Part shown: positions 11,050 to 24,249 of the stretch, piece by piece | Layout of the letters: each line of letters opens with the position of its first letter | Position numbering within the stretch: position 1 is the first letter of the stretch | Assembly: GCA_022497155.1 (NCBI GenBank) | Contig: MU385765.1 | Span: 62,001-126,000, forward strand | Reading direction: 5' to 3' | Length of the DNA stretch: 64,000 nucleotides | Source: Whalleya microplaca | Lineage: Eukaryota; Ascomycota; Sordariomycetes; Xylariales; Xylariaceae | Position numbers and translations under genes: made by a program | Notes under the pieces: model-generated | Database searches by the model: none | Told to the model about the DNA's origin: nothing | What the model saw: the letters and a program-made list of their open reading frames with translations, nothing else

Positions 11050-14000
11050 TAAAACGGTATTTAAAAGATGTATTATAAAATAGCCGATATAAAAAAAGTT
11101 TTAAAGCCGCCGCCGAAAAAATTTAAGCCCCCCCTTAAAAAAGATAAGTGGCTTTACGATAGGTATAAGCCCTATCGCTTGATATAAGATGCTTTTTTTT
11201 AGTACCGGTATCGCTTTATTATAAATATAGCGGTAATTTTAGCGGCATTTTTTCTAAAAGCCGCTAAGGAATTATATATCGGCGTAATAAATCTATACGA
11301 GATCGATAGAAAGATTAAAGAAAAATAGCAGGCTTTCGATAGCTTTCCGGACAAAAAAAAGGAGGAGTTCCGGCAGAAGCTTTAAGAGATAGTTCCTATA
11401 TAATATCGATACCTTTTGCGGGCTTTTAGTAAAATAAACTCCGATTAGCTTCCCTCCTATCGGTTATATAATTATTATATTAAGTTTAAAGACGATAAAG
11501 GGAAATAGAATTTAATATATAACTTATTATATAAGATATTTTTAAATAAACTAAAAATAGTCCGTATATATATTATCGAAAATTTATAAAAGGGATTTAT
11601 AAAATCAAGCGTTATATTATAAATAGCCCCGGTTTTTTTTATATTTAAAGTAAATAATAGTTTTCGGTTTTACGTAAACTATCGGAAATTAAATATATTA
11701 ATGCGAAAAAATTAATATCCGCTATTTTTAATTAAAAAAACGCTAGCATATATTTCGAAAGCGAAAATATTTACAAAAATTGATATCCGGCAAACGTTTA
11801 ACTATATTCGGATATATCTAGACGATAAAGAGTTAACGATATTTCGTATACGATATAAGGCATATAAATATAAAGTTTTTTTTTTAAACTAACTAATAGC
11901 CTTTCGACTTTTTAAAAATATATTAATAAAACGTTATTCGACTTTCTAGATATCTTTTATAATATATATATCGATAATATTTTAATATATTCCGATTTAT
12001 TAAAAAAGCACGAGATATATATTATTAGAGTTTTGGAAAGGCTATAAGCGGTAAAACTATAAGATAATTTAAAAAAATGTAAATTTTATATTATTTAAAC
12101 CAAATTTCTTAGGTTTATTATCGGAACTAACGGTATTTAAATAAACCCCGAGAAAGTTGCTATAGTATAAAATTAGAAACGACTTATTATAGTTAAAAAT
12201 ATATAGTTATTTTTTAGTTTCTATAATTTTTACCGCAAATTTATATCTAAATATAGTCGGAAAGTAAAGCCCCTAATAAACCTTACAAAAGCTAACGTAC
12301 TTTTTATTTAAGATATCGAATATAAAATAGCTTTTAAGATATTAAAAAACCTTATTACCTTAGTTCCGGTTCTGGTTTATTTTAACTATTCCCGCGAGAC
12401 AAAAATAAAAACAGATATTTCGGATAGCGTTCTAACAGGCTTGCTCTCCTAAAAAAAAAATAATAGCAAGTAGTACCCGGTCGCTTTCTTTTCGGAAATT
12501 ATATAAAAGGCGGAATTAAATTATAGGGCTTACGATAAGGAAATATTAGCTATAGTACAGGCATTATAGTACTAGCGTCCGGAATTAGTAAGAGTCTAAT
12601 ATTAAAACCCGTTTCTAGTAATAACAGATTATTAAGCGCTAAAGTATTTCGGTATTAAATAAAAGTTAAATTTCCGGCAGGCAGGTTAGGTAGAACTATT
12701 AGTATAGTATAATTTTGTTATTATATATAGGCCTGGTCGAAAGAATATAGTAGCTAACGCGCTTTTACGAAAGCAGAAGGAGCTATATACCTAAAAAAAG
12801 AAAACGGAGGCTTAGCGGTACCTCATTTTGTTTAAATTAATAACTTTTACGGATTTAAGTTGCTTAAATATAAGCAAGCTTTTATTGGGATTATTATACC
12901 CGCACTTTAAAATCCTTGTTTTAAATAAAGCAGAAATGCCGTTACTACCGGCCCTCCTATCGGGAGTAATATTAGTAAATAAAATTTTGCAATAAAATAA
13001 AAAAAACCCTAACTTAAAATTATATCGGGAAAAGGCTAGAGTAAATCTTATTAGGCTTTAGTAATTAATAAATAGGCTAATTATTTATAACTTACAGTTA
13101 GTAGTTCCCGAAAGAGATAACCTATAAACGTATTTAATTCGCGAGATATATAAACACTTAAATACGGCATATTTAGAAAAAAATAAAATATGTAAGCTTT
13201 TTACGGAATAATACTAATAGCCGGAACTATTTGCAAACGTTACGATATATATAAATAATTATTTAAAGTGCCGGCTAGCTAAGATTCTATATAATAAACC
13301 CCTAGGAAGCTTTATTTATTACCAGTACCCAATTATATTTAATAATATTTAGTCGTGAATTTTAAAGTAATACCGAAAAATAAATATAGGTATAATAATA
13401 TATTTATAATAATAAATCGATTTAAGAAACGTATCTAGAGTATTACTTATATTATAGAGGCGATAGTGTTAGACGTAATATTATTATATTACAAAAGACT
13501 GTTTCGGGTATTTAATACGCCTAATAATATTATTAATAATTAGGGCTTATAGTTTATTTCTATTTTTACGGGCGAGTTAGCTTATATTATAAGTGTCGAT
13601 TAAAAGTTAGCGTTATTTAGTTACTATAAAACCGCAAACTAAACTAAAGTTATAAATACATATCTAAATTAGCGTTTACGCCTTTTTATAAGTTATTATT
13701 AAAATAATTAGTCGCAATTATTACCGGCTATAAATTATATACAAACGTTATTACTATATAAGTTAATAAAAATATCCCTTTATAAGGTGGAAATAAAATT
13801 TGTTATGCTTATAAATTTCGATTGGAATTAGCGGACAGTAGATTTTAATAGTCTTTCCGTAAAAGAATGCCTTTTTTAAAAAAAGGCTTAAAAACGAGCT
13901 AAAGTATTAAATAGTTTTATTATTATAACGTAATCCGCTATAGGACAAATATAAAAGCATATAATTAAGCAGGTTAATAAATACCGGAAGACGCCTAATT

Positions 14001-14560
14001 TTAAAATAAATAATAAAGTATTTATTATTAAAAAATAGCAGGCTTAAGTTATAAATCGACTATCGGATAAGCTAAACTTTCCTTTAACTCGTTAATATTT
14101 CGAGATCGAAAAAGAGCTACCGAATAATATTTATCGGTTTAAAGTTCTCCCGACCTAACATATTACGATATTATATTATACTAACAAGCTAAAGCGCTAT
14201 TATAATAATCCGCTCCCGGGATAAACGGCTAATAGCCCTAGGGGCGAAATAATTTAGCCCGATAAAAAAAAAAAGTTTACGGTTAAACGGATTATTATAT
14301 TACGAATATATTACCGTAAATTATAATATCAGATAAACTCGAAAAGTTAAAATATCGATAAAATATAATATCCGGCCGAGAATTTTAAAAATGCGGCGGG
14401 ACAGCTAGCCGCTTTTTATAAGGCTAATCCCGACGCGGCTGGGCTTTTTATATACCTTCCCGAATAGATACGAGTAGTAAAGAAGAAGCGATTTAACGAT
14501 CTATACCTTAATAATAATAAGCCCGCAACTATACGGCAGTTACGACAGAAACGGAAGTAA
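11050..14560 (+). pseudogene. G3 pol: reverse transcriptase, RNase H, integrase and chromodomain-like end
   Basis: The linker (KWLYDRYKPYRL, LYIGVINLYEIDRKIKEK) leads to the reverse transcriptase with FYVNYRKLNILM, AKIFTKIDIR and FRIRYKAYKYK. The frame then shifts by one base in a T-run at 11876-11885, and the polymerase box is YIDN at 11967-11978. The connection contains FSFYNFYRKFISKYS and the RNase H KTDISDSVLTGLLS and YRAYDKEILAIVQAL (12400-12570). Integrase follows from about 13110. The C-terminus has NIYRFKVLPT and NPLPG, then FTVKRIIILRIYYRKLQ-like sequence (in the actual read a stop replaces Gln) and NFKNAAGQLAAFYKANPDAA (14270-14440), a chromodomain-type end. Many RIP stops interrupt it. 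Confidence 0.82.
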
Positions 14561-14703
14561 GCTTAAGGCTTAAGTAATGGAAAACGGGAATAAGATCTTT
14601 TTTAAGGAATAAAGGTATAGGAATAGCCGCATATATAACTGGATTTATATAATAGCACTTTTAACGGTTATAAAAAAACGCTACTTATGCGCCGCGATAT
14701 AAA

Positions 14704-14826
14704 GGCCCGTTAGCGTAACGGTAATATAAATACCCGAAGTAATCTCTCTTTTAGTTAGAAAATAATTAAAATCGATTATTCCTTAAGGTCCGAGGTTCGA
14801 GTCTCGGGGCGAGCCTTTCTTTTTTA
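14704..14826 (+). tRNA. tRNA-like pseudogene inside G3, upstream of the 3' LTR
   Basis: An A-box match (TAGCGTAACGG, 14710-14720) and a B-box match (GGTTCGAGTCT, 14794-14804; consensus ends CC) sit in the right order. The ends GGCCCGT and GCGAGCC pair in six of seven positions if one G-T pair is allowed, and a T-run (14816-14826) follows like a pol III terminator. The T-arm can be folded as CCGAG/CTCGG with an enlarged loop. The middle is too long for a plain tRNA, so an intron, a variable arm or an insertion must be assumed. I could not fix an anticodon. It may be a captured tRNA gene, a SINE head or a degraded relic. Confidence 0.5.
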
Positions 14827-14835
14827 GGGGAAAAT
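14827..14835 (+). promoter_or_regulatory. Probable polypurine tract of G3
   Basis: The run aggggaaaat ends directly at the 3' LTR, the place where plus-strand DNA synthesis of LTR elements is primed. It overlaps the end of the T-run of the tRNA-like segment. Confidence 0.6.
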
Positions 14836-15041
14836 AGTTACGGTTTATATAAACTACCTATAGTATATAGCCCGTGCATACATTAATTACCCACCGGGGT
14901 TAGCCCGGCGGGGTCCTTTTAAACAAATTTCCTTAGCGCATATTTAGGAAATTTATTCCTTTTTTCCTTATCTTGCGATTTTAATATAACAGCTAATAAT
15001 ACTAAAGCCTTTGCCTCCAGCAATTACCACGTACCGTAATA
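14836..15041 (+). repeat. G3 3' LTR (alpha family)
   Basis: It aligns to the 5' LTR over the full 206 bp, with differences mainly C-to-T or G-to-A at CpA/TpG sites, especially in its first 40 bases. The GC-rich core and the B-form inverted repeat are kept. The target duplication cttta follows at once. Confidence 0.88.
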
Positions 15042-15046
15042 CTTTA

Positions 15047-16480
15047 ATTAAAAACTATTTTATATTACGCTAGTATAAAATATTTATAACTTATATTTAA
15101 TAAAGCACCCGGAAAAAAAGAATATATTAATAATACTTTCGAGAATATTCTATTAGCTTAAAATATTAGCGTTTATAAAACGTTTTTATAGAAATTGCGA
15201 TATTTATAAGAGAAAAATAATATAGCATAATTAAAAAAAAGGCTTTTAAAATTATTACTTATTTTAAATTAATTTTATAATAAATTATTTATTAATTTTA
15301 TAACCAACTTATTAACTATTTTTAAATAAAACCTTATTTTTATAATAATAATTCTTAATAAATTAAAAAAGTAAGTTATATTAAAAGTTATAATTTTAAT
15401 AAAAGCAGAAATATATACCGAATAATTTATAAATTATTATTAGATATATTATAGTTTTTTTAATATTATAATTAGTAATAAAAAATTTAATTAAATAAGG
15501 CGGTTTTAAAAATAGCTTTATTTATTAATAGAAATAAAGTAGCGCCTATTAACTACGTTTTATCCGGAAATTAACGGAGTTATTAAATAAGCAAATTAAA
15601 AGGTATTAATATATTTTCGAACGTTTATATTATATATTTAATTTAAATAAAATTTATTATTGTTAAAAGTAATATTTATTATTAATAACTGAAATATTAT
15701 AATAATAGGGTTAAATTTTTCTTTATATTTTATAAATATTATATAAAACTTATTTTAATAATAAAATATATTCCGGAATTTATTTTTAAATTATATATAC
15801 GAGCGGAAGTTTTTATTTAGCGTTTAAAAAAGGTAATAAAATTTACTTAAGTTATAATAATAATTATATAATAATAATAAAAAAACGTAGCTAATAAACG
15901 GCGATTTCTTATAAAGTAATTTCGAGTAAGAAATAAAGTATAATTAACGCTTAAAAACATTTTTATATCTTAATTTTTATAAAAGCTAGCATAATTATAT
16001 ATTAAATATAAATTAACGCGTATTATTAGCCTTTAAATAACAAAATTTAATATATTAAAAAATATAACCGGTTTTATATTTATTTATTACGTAAGAAATA
16101 ATCCCTTGCCTTTTTAAAAAAACGAAAATATATAATTTTTTTTATAATTAGTAAAAAATAAAAGGAAAAAATAAAATAATAAATAAAGGAAATTATTCGA
16201 GTAATTATTAAGTAAAAAAGGCAAAAAAAACTAAACAAATACTAGTAAAGTAAGTAAGCTATATAGCTTTAATATAAGAACTGTTCGGAAATTTAAGAGA
16301 TACCGAAATAGTAAATTATTTTAAAGAAAATTACGGTAATATAAAAACAAATAATAAGCCTAAAAAATTAATATAAAAAAAGCGAAAGCTATATTCGCGC
16401 GGCGATTATAAAATTAACAAGGCATTAATAAAATGCGGAAATAAAAAGATATAAACGGAATAAAAAAATATTACAGGAAA
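15047..16480 (+). pseudogene. G2 pol, second part: integrase and C-terminal tail
   Basis: The G2 frame resumes after G3 with KAPGKKEYI near 15104 (HPG.KKT-type start of the integrase zinc domain). The core is clear at 15560-15690: TFYPEINGVIK is the degraded form of the family's FHPETDG.TE motif, followed by VLIYFRTFILYI, where relatives have a tryptophan-spaced core helix. A C-terminal stretch has KKTVANKRRFLIK, FRV and LTLKNIFIS (15880-15975), the region binding DNA outside the core. Beyond 16080 the frame is lysine-rich and no longer matches a domain I recognise. RIP stops are frequent throughout. Confidence 0.7.
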
Positions 16481-17917
16481 TTATAAATTTTCTATTATTA
16501 TAAATAACGCAAACGCTATTTTCGAGTAAGTAATAAATAACCTTTTTTATTTATATAATTTTTTTAATAAACCAATAATTAAACTTATTATAAAACTAAC
16601 CGAAAAATGTAATAAATTTAACCGAATAGCATATTTTCATTAACCGGGAGCTAATAATTTAGCTTATTTTTTATGTCTTTTTATTTTTTTTATTTATATT
16701 TATCGGTTTTTTTATTTTTATAAAAAAACTTATAAAAACGGTTAAAATAACGGCGAGAAATATTAACGGAAGTAAAGGAAATATGCGGGCGAAAAATATA
16801 TAAGCTACGCCCGAACGAAAAGTTTATAATAGTAATAAAGGCGGGTAAAATAGGCCGAAAAAAAGAACCGGAAATAAAAATACGCATATAAGTTATAAAC
16901 GTAACGTTATTTATTATAAAATACGTAATAGCTATAATATCGCTAATATTATTAGCGATACGCTCGAGCGGGCAAGTGATTTCTTTAAATGCGGTTATAA
17001 GTTACTTTTATATAACATATAAGCTAAAAAAAATACAAAAAAATAAAATAAAAACTTATATATTATTTTTATTATTACTAAGCCCCGGCCCGGCTTAAGG
17101 TTATAACGTTTATTTTAATATACTCGAAATAGCCGGCAGCGTTAATAATACGTTACGCTTATGTTCCGGCCGATTTTTAAGTAGTAATAAAAATTAAACA
17201 AAAGAAATAAGTAACGGGGATATTATAAAGAAGCAGAAAGGGATAATTTATTAAAATTTAAGCTATTATAAACTTAATAAATTTTTATTAAAATAGTAAT
17301 AAAGGAGCAAATTTCGGTATTTATAAGTAGTTATAAAACGGGATTAAAAAGCGGTACTTAAACAGAAAAAACGAAAGGTAATTTATAATAAAGTAGTTAT
17401 AATTTTTAGTATATTTTATATACTATATATTATAAATAACTAAATATAGTTCATATTATATTTAAAATATTTTAGTACTAAAAAAAAGAAAGAAAAAGAT
17501 TCTAGTTATACGGCCGATATAAAAGTAATATAAGATATAATGTATAAAAAAAGGGAGAGCTATAAAAGTAACGCGAATAAATAGCTTACTAAAAGTAATA
17601 GAGCCGGAAAAAACGAAACAAAAATATAATAACGGCGGCGGCGAAAGCGAAAATAAATAAAAATAGCGGCAAAAAAGAAAGGGCGCGCTATAAAAATATT
17701 ATAAAAAAGTATATTAATAACTTGAATAATAAAAAATAGAAAAATTAAAAAATAAAAAAACTAGAAAATTAGAAAATTAAAAGATAGGAAAATAAAATAA
17801 ATAGTTAAGGAAATAAGTCCTTATTTATAAATAGCCTAAAAAGAAAGAGAAAAAAAGGAATTTCGAAAAAAGGGCCCGGAATATTTAACCGACTTTAAAA
17901 AAGAATTAATTATACGC
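16481..17917. other. AT-rich stretch with no recognised gene
   Basis: This probably holds the 3' untranslated end of G2. I see purine-rich low-complexity sequence (aaaattagaaaatt-type near 17720-17800), some GC-rich CpG patches (17630-17700), and no domain, LTR pair or RNA gene. The minus-strand open stretch at 16690-16887 has no family motif and lies in a region that reads better, if at all, on the plus strand. Confidence 0.5.
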
Positions 17918-17922
17918 CTAAT

Positions 17923-18112
17923 TATCACGGTGCGTGGCAATTGCTAAAGACAAGGCTCTAGTATCACTAGCTGTTGTATTGAAATCGCAAGATAAGGAAA
18001 AGAGGAACGAATTTCCTAAGTGTGCGCTAAGGAAATTCGTTTAAAAGGACCCCGCCGGGCTAACCCCGGTGGGTAACTAATGTATGCACGGGCCACATAC
18101 TGTCTTGGGACA
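17923..18112 (-). mobile_element. Inverted alpha LTR (solo or fragment)
   Basis: Read on the minus strand this matches the G3 LTR from the CACCGTGATA end back to TATGTGGCCC, and keeps CpA/TpG better than the G3 3' LTR. Its outer part (TGTCCCAAGACAG) differs from the first 30 bases of the G3 LTRs, so the right end is uncertain. If the LTR extends to 18150, flanking repeats ctaat (17918-17922 and 18151-18155) could be a target duplication. That is only suggestive because several end positions were tried. Confidence 0.7.
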
Positions 18113-18259
18113 GGGTATTAGAGTAAAGGAGGTGCCACTTTATAGCTTAGCTAATCGGAGGTAATTAAGGCGACGAAACAAAAGAGTTACTTATAACGGC
18201 GATTAATCGAAAGGAGAGATATGTCTATTATCGGCGACAAGGCTATTTATGCTATATAT
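18113..18259. other. Short island with little RIP
   Basis: This stretch (ggtgccactttatagc, gacgaaacaaaag, ggagagatatgtc) keeps CpA and TpG, unlike the sequence to its right. It could be part of the alpha LTR, the 3' end of G4, or unique sequence. No gene is seen. Confidence 0.4.
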
Positions 18260-21200
18260 ATTTTATCTAAGAGTAAAAAAAAAAAACAAGCGATATATAT
18301 ATACTATAACATACTAGCCCTATAACATCCTTCCTAGATTTTGTTATAAATATCCTTATTATAAGAAAATCTAATTAATTAATATAAACGCAAAAAGTAT
18401 CTACCTCATTTACTTTTTAAAAGCTTTCGCTTTAAGTTTAATTGCCCTTCCTTTTTTATCTAGTTTTATATACTTTCTAATAAACTTACGTCGTTTTATA
18501 CGTTTTAATTGATTAGACTTAACAAAAAAAAAGTTCTTTATTAATTAATAATAGCCATACGTTTTTTATAGTCTGCCTAACTATTTTATCTTATAGAAAA
18601 AATAAACTATAATTGTTTTTTTAACGCGGTAAATTTATCTTTTATCTATTTATATAAAATATAAGCTTTTCTATTTCGATAGGTAGCTTTTTGTCGTTCT
18701 TTTATAAGAGATTACTGTTAATTAAAGTTTAGAAAACCTATATAAACTTTATATAGCTTAAGCTAGCGTCGGGATATCCTTTTCGCTTAAAATAAACTGG
18801 AGGCAAAAGTAGGCTTAAGTTCGGGTTCTCGTTTTAATTTATTAAAGCTATCGGGTTAATTAATAACCCTATAAACCACTATTTGCTTTATTTTTATAAT
18901 CCAGCTTTTTATTTCTCGTTTTTCGTTAATAAAATAAGGGTTTTTATAAAAGCGAAAGAATATAATAAGGAAACAAAAAAAACAAAAAATTAAATAAGCT
19001 ACCTAAAAGCCGTAATTAAACCTATCTTACTATTATACTATTTAAATAAGTTTAATATAAATAAAAATTATGCTATTTTGCTAGACCTAGATTTAGTACA
19101 GTCGATTAAAAGTAGCCCGAACTCTCTCTCTACTATAAGTACTTATAAAATTAAACGAAAAAATAATGTAAGTTTTTATTAATATAACGATTAAAAAAAA
19201 GTAAAAGCTACCTTTCTTTTTAACGTTAGTAGCTATAAAGTCGCGTAAATATATAAATGCTGTTAATATAAAAAACCGGAAATTATTTAAAACAATTTAA
19301 AAAAAAATTAGTTATTAATTTAAGTAACCTTTTAATTAAATTTTATAATAGTTTTAAAATAAACCTCCGTTTCAATAAGTCTTTTTTTAAAAATAGCAAC
19401 ACTTATTTAAATTATAGCAGCTATAAAAATAGTATCGTAATATTAACGCTTATAGTAAGCAAAAAAAACATTATATAAACTTAATACTTTATTTACTTTT
19501 TATTTATTTTTATTATAACTAAAAAAGACATTTCGATTAAAAATAACTTTAAGTACTTTATTACTTCTAACTAATAAAAAATCTATTTCTAAAAAATCGA
19601 CAATTTATTTAATTTTTTACTTTAAATGCTACAGCCTATTTTTAATTTAAGGTTTAAGTTTATATATTTTAATAAAAAAGCCGCGAAATTAATTAATAAT
19701 ACAAAAGTTAATATTAGCTACTGTAACAAATACATTAAAATTTAAAAAAAAAAGCTATTTCTATAAGGGCGAACTAATAAATAAGGTTATTCTAGCCTTA
19801 TATTTAGGGTTAAAATTAGCTGCAAAGTTAATTTTAGCCTCGTCTTTAAGTATAGCCTTAAACTTAATATCAGCTTTCGAAATAAGCTTAAGGTTTTTAC
19901 GGGCCGCTTAATTAACTTTTTTATTTTTATTCCAGTTCTTATACTTATTTTTCCTTTTTTTAAGTAACTTTTTAAATTATAACGGCTATAATAATATCTT
20001 AATATATAAAAAGTAAGGTTTAAAATATAATGCTATAGCGATAAATTAATATAAGGCTATAAAAAAACTTAACTAATTAATTAAAAACGATAAAAAATAA
20101 GGGCAAAAAGTTAACAAATAATTAGGTAGGAGTTATTAATAAGTTAATATAAAAAAAACTTTTTTACGCCAGATTTTAGTTTATAATAAATAAAGGTAAA
20201 TTAAAAAATCTTTCCTATTTTTAATCAGTCGTTTAAACTTATAATAAGCTAGATATTAAATATAATAGGGCATTTAAGTTATTATTACTGATTTTAAAAG
20301 TCGGCTTACTTAATCTAGCTTTAATATATTTTCCAGGCTACTTATTATACCCTTTATTTATTTTAACCTTACATTTTATACCCTTTTTTCCTTTTAATAA
20401 CTACCAACCTAACTATTTGTCTTTTATTTTCGCTTTATAATATTTACTTAATTAATTATTCGTAGTTATATCGCAAAATTCTTTATTATATAAGGGATAA
20501 AAAGGAAAGAAAAAAACTTTTTTTATTAAGCTTTTATATAAGTTATCCATTCCCTTCTCTTTTATAAAAAGTCTTATATTTAGAAATTAAATCCCTCGTT
20601 ATAATAACGTTAATTGAGAGCTAAATAACCCTAAACGCTTTTATCGGGTTATAACAGTTTGTTAAAATTTAATAAATATTTAGGACAAAACGCGTATCGG
20701 TAACCCCTTTTTTAAAACTTATAAAACAAATATTAAACCCCCGCTATTTAATTAAATAAAATCTTATTAAAATAACTTTAATTTCCGCAATCTTTTTTCT
20801 CGACTTTTTTATCCCGCTTTATTTTATTATCGCTTCTTTTTTAAAATAGGTAAATTAATTATACAAATAGCTAGAGATTTTTATTATCTCTTTTTTTCTA
20901 TTAATTTATACTTTAGCGTTAAGTTCCCTTTATATCTTAGGTCTACTGTTTTTAAACAATCGAAAACTCCTAGCTCGATAATAAAAAACGTTAATTACGT
21001 CCTTAATCCTTATTTTAACATTAAATTTAGTCGCTTTAATTTAAAAACTAATAAAAATAAACTACTTTAATTTTAAAAAAATAATGTAAGCCGTTATTTT
21101 TTAAAAGCTAATATAATAAATAAGTTTATCCGGATAAATCTTTTCCCTATCTAATATATATAATTTCTATTAATTAATATAAAATAATTTAACTAGTAAA

Positions 21201-24200
21201 GATTAAACTCTTTAATAGTCTTAGGGAAAATCGGTATTATATTTAGGAATTTATAGTCTCGAAATTCTATCGTAAAGGTTAAATATAAAAGCCTGCCTTA
21301 AAATATATTAAATATTTTAAAGTAATAAAACATCCTCTCAATTAATAACACTTTTTCCTTATCGAGATCTGTAAAACCAACCTTATTAATAACTTAATGC
21401 TTCGTTTAATCAAAAATTGCTATATATAATTTAAAGTCTTTATTTAAAAATATAGTACCTATAATAAAGTCCTTTACTAGCTTTATAAAAATTAGTTCGT
21501 TAGTTTTAAAAATAAGCGTTATAATAAAATATAGCTATTTTATAAATATTAATTAATAAAAGGCTAATTCGGAAATTTATATAAAAATTATATAGTCGGT
21601 ATTTAAGTAAATAAATATTTATTCCGGAATAAAAAGTATGCATATTTACGGGCTCGTCGATCGAAAAATCTTTTTTTTAATAGCGATATTAATTACGATA
21701 ATTTTAATTTAATAAGTCGTTTTAAAAGTAATATATATTTGGGCTAAATTAGTAAAAAAATCTATCTTTTTTTGCCGAAATTATAAGCGGCTTTATTTAT
21801 AGCTTATAATAAATTCTTTCGTTTAATTAATTAATTATATACTAAAATTTATAGTTATATTTTTTAATTTAAGCTTTCTTTTATTACCTTTTTATATCTT
21901 CCGTAACTTTATAAGATTTTATTTTTATAAAATATTAATTTATATAAAATGTAAAAAAAATAATCTAATTTATTAGTATTATTTCTCTAACATTTAATTA
22001 TAAATCTCTCGCTCCGCTAATAATATTTTAGATAATCTAATTTTAACTATCCTTTCGGGTATTTTATTTCTTATAATTCTTTAATTTTTATTAGGCTCGA
22101 CTTTTTTAGTTTAGTTATAAGTTATCGGGCCTTTTTATATATTCTTATTTTAATATAGCGTATTATTATTTATTAGTTTAACGCTTTTTTAATTATCTCT
22201 TATTTTATTATAGCTACTTAATTAATAGTTATTATAAGGTTCGCTAAGTTCCTAGTACTTTTTTATATTTCGAATAAATTTTTTTAGTCGATTAGAAAAA
22301 AATACTCCTTATAATATTACCCCGTCTAATTTTTTTAAAAAAACCTATTTTATTTTTGTTTTTTTATAATTCGGTAAAGCTTAGTTTATTTATATTTTAG
22401 CTTTTTATTTTTAAACATATCGATATTTTATGTTATATTATAAAATAAAATTAGGCTATTTTATTTTAATAGTTCTAATTATCTTTTTAAAAGGTATTAT
22501 CGATTATTTCGTTCCGCCGCTTTTTTTCGTTTCTTTATTAAAATCCGTATTATTTTCGCGATATCCTCGTCCTATTATTCAAATATCCTTACTTTTTTAG
22601 TAATAAAATCTTCTCTATTATAAATATCCGACTAATTAAAAACCCGCTAAAATAATAAAACTATTTCGATCGGTATAATAAGTTTTTTATTATAAACTAA
22701 TTTATATAGTATAAACTTATATTTTTATATAAATATTCGATTAACCTAAAATATAACTTTAAGTTTTTTAACTTATAATTTACTAATTTTTCCCGTTATA
22801 TATATAAAAAATCTTATAATTAATCGATAGCTTACCTTTATTTATCCTTACGTCTAAAAATAATATATAAGTCTAACTTATATTTTAATACCTAGCTATA
22901 TAACATTTTTAGCTATTTTTACCTTATTTTTTAAGCCTCTATTATATTTAATTATTATAAAAATATAATAATTAATATAAATATAATCCTAAAAAAACTT
23001 CTATACCTTAATTACTATAGCATTTTTTAGTACTTTAGCTTTAAGCTACTTTAATAACTTATTTCTTATTTCAATAATAGCCGAATATTTATTATTATTC
23101 GGAAAAAACTAAATATTAATAATTTAAATAGTTAATAATTATTTTAGCGTTAAAAAAAGTCTTTAATCTTTAAATCGTCTATCCGTAAAAGGCTAGCATT
23201 TTAGGCAATACTTAACGGCAGTCGCGATTTCTTAATATATCCCTTTTTAGTAATAAAATTTAACTATTTTATTATAAATTAATTCTCGTTTTCGATACGT
23301 TTTAACTCTCGAGTAGTAGTCTTTAATAATACACTTTCGTTAATTAATATTATTAATAATACGCTATTAGCTATATTTTTTATAAGGTTTCCGTTATAAA
23401 ATTCCCTTTTAAATTATATACTTAATTGCTTTATTCCGAAAGCTTACTTTCGCATAATATTATCTTATTATATTAAAGCCTTTTAGTCGATTAAATAACT
23501 CTAAGGTACTAAAATATATTACGATCTTTTAAAAAACTTTAGACTAGTTTTTTAGCGGGTATAAAATAATAAATAGTAGAAAAAATTCCGGTACTTTTTA
23601 TATTAGTTTATTTAATTAAGGTATTCTTATTATAAAAACGTTAAACTAAATATTAATAAAATTATCGACTTTTTTTTTATTAATTATCTAGCTTATTAAA
23701 TAGCCCTAATAATTTACGTAATAAACTATCCGCTACTTAATGTCGTTTCCTAAAAATATATCTTATTTCGAAATTAAATATTTTAATAAAAATTATTTAC
23801 CGGGTTAATGCCGCGCTAAATAAACTAAAAAATCTATTATTTAATTAAGCAATCAAAACTTTAGCATTAATTTCGAAAATAAATCTTATATTATAAAAAT
23901 AATTTTACAGTTGTCGAAAAAACTTAACTATTCTGAGATATTCTTATTTTATAATATTGTAATTAAGTTTTAGCCCTTTTTATATACCAGATTCAAACCT
24001 TATAAGTCAAATATATTTATTAATTTCCTATCCTAATATATACCCCTATCTAATATCTAACGCATTAATTTTAAGCCAAATAATATATCCGTTTATATAA
24101 TCGAACATAATCAAATAGGGTATATTAATTAACGCTATTTTAAATTTATTTATAACTTATTATTACTTTATTCCCCATTCCTAATTTACGTTTTTCCGGA

Positions 24201-24249
24201 AAAGTTTTATTAGTAATAAAATAATTAATATATAATATATAATATATAT
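18260..24249 (-). pseudogene. G4 RNase H, integrase and C-terminal region (degraded)
   Basis: Downstream of the reverse transcriptase the minus strand stays coding-like with RIP stops. Pieces such as KSFIILAGF, KTYYTDRNS (about 22690) and DDLKIKDFF (about 23170) follow one another in long shared registers. RNase H and integrase are expected here by order, but their catalytic residues cannot be read clearly. Between 20300 and 20500 a Lys-rich segment (KGKKGIKCKVKINKGYNK) might be a DNA-binding tail. I regard this as the 3' half of the G4 polyprotein, with domain limits unknown. Confidence 0.45.

Larger units (their letters stand above)
7665..15041 (+). mobile_element. G3: complete Ty3/Gypsy element with both LTRs, inserted in G2
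   Basis: Two 206-bp direct repeats bound the element and it is flanked by a perfect 5-bp duplication, cttta. Inside are, in order, gag with a CCHC knuckle, a linker, reverse transcriptase, RNase H, integrase, a chromodomain-like end, a tRNA-like sequence, a purine-rich tract and the 3' LTR. The LTRs begin AGTCAC or AGTTAC and end CCGTAATA; the TG...CA ends normal for the class are not seen. RIP has put stops throughout, but gag still has GC-rich patches made of CpG and CpC. It is the best-preserved full element in the left half. Confidence 0.88.
4000..16480 (+). mobile_element. G2: RIP-degraded Ty3/Gypsy element split by G3
   Basis: A plus-strand Gypsy polyprotein begins left of 4168 and reads gag-like sequence, reverse transcriptase and RNase H up to 7664. 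It then stops at the G3 insertion and resumes at 15047 with the integrase. The target duplication cttta (7660-7664 and 15042-15046) shows that G3 inserted into G2. No LTR pair could be found for G2, so both outer boundaries are estimates. The element is very AT-rich and every domain contains RIP-type stops. It must be older than G3, which lies inside it. Confidence 0.7.

Noticed and set aside
16690..16887. A 65-codon minus-strand gene
   Set aside because: It shows no motif, no signal of codon-level constraint and no RIP-type frame extension on either side.
22300..23600. Copia-type integrase in G4
   Set aside because: At first some segments resembled a Copia pre-RT region, but the reverse transcriptase at 24250-24960 is upstream of it on the coding strand, which is the Gypsy order.
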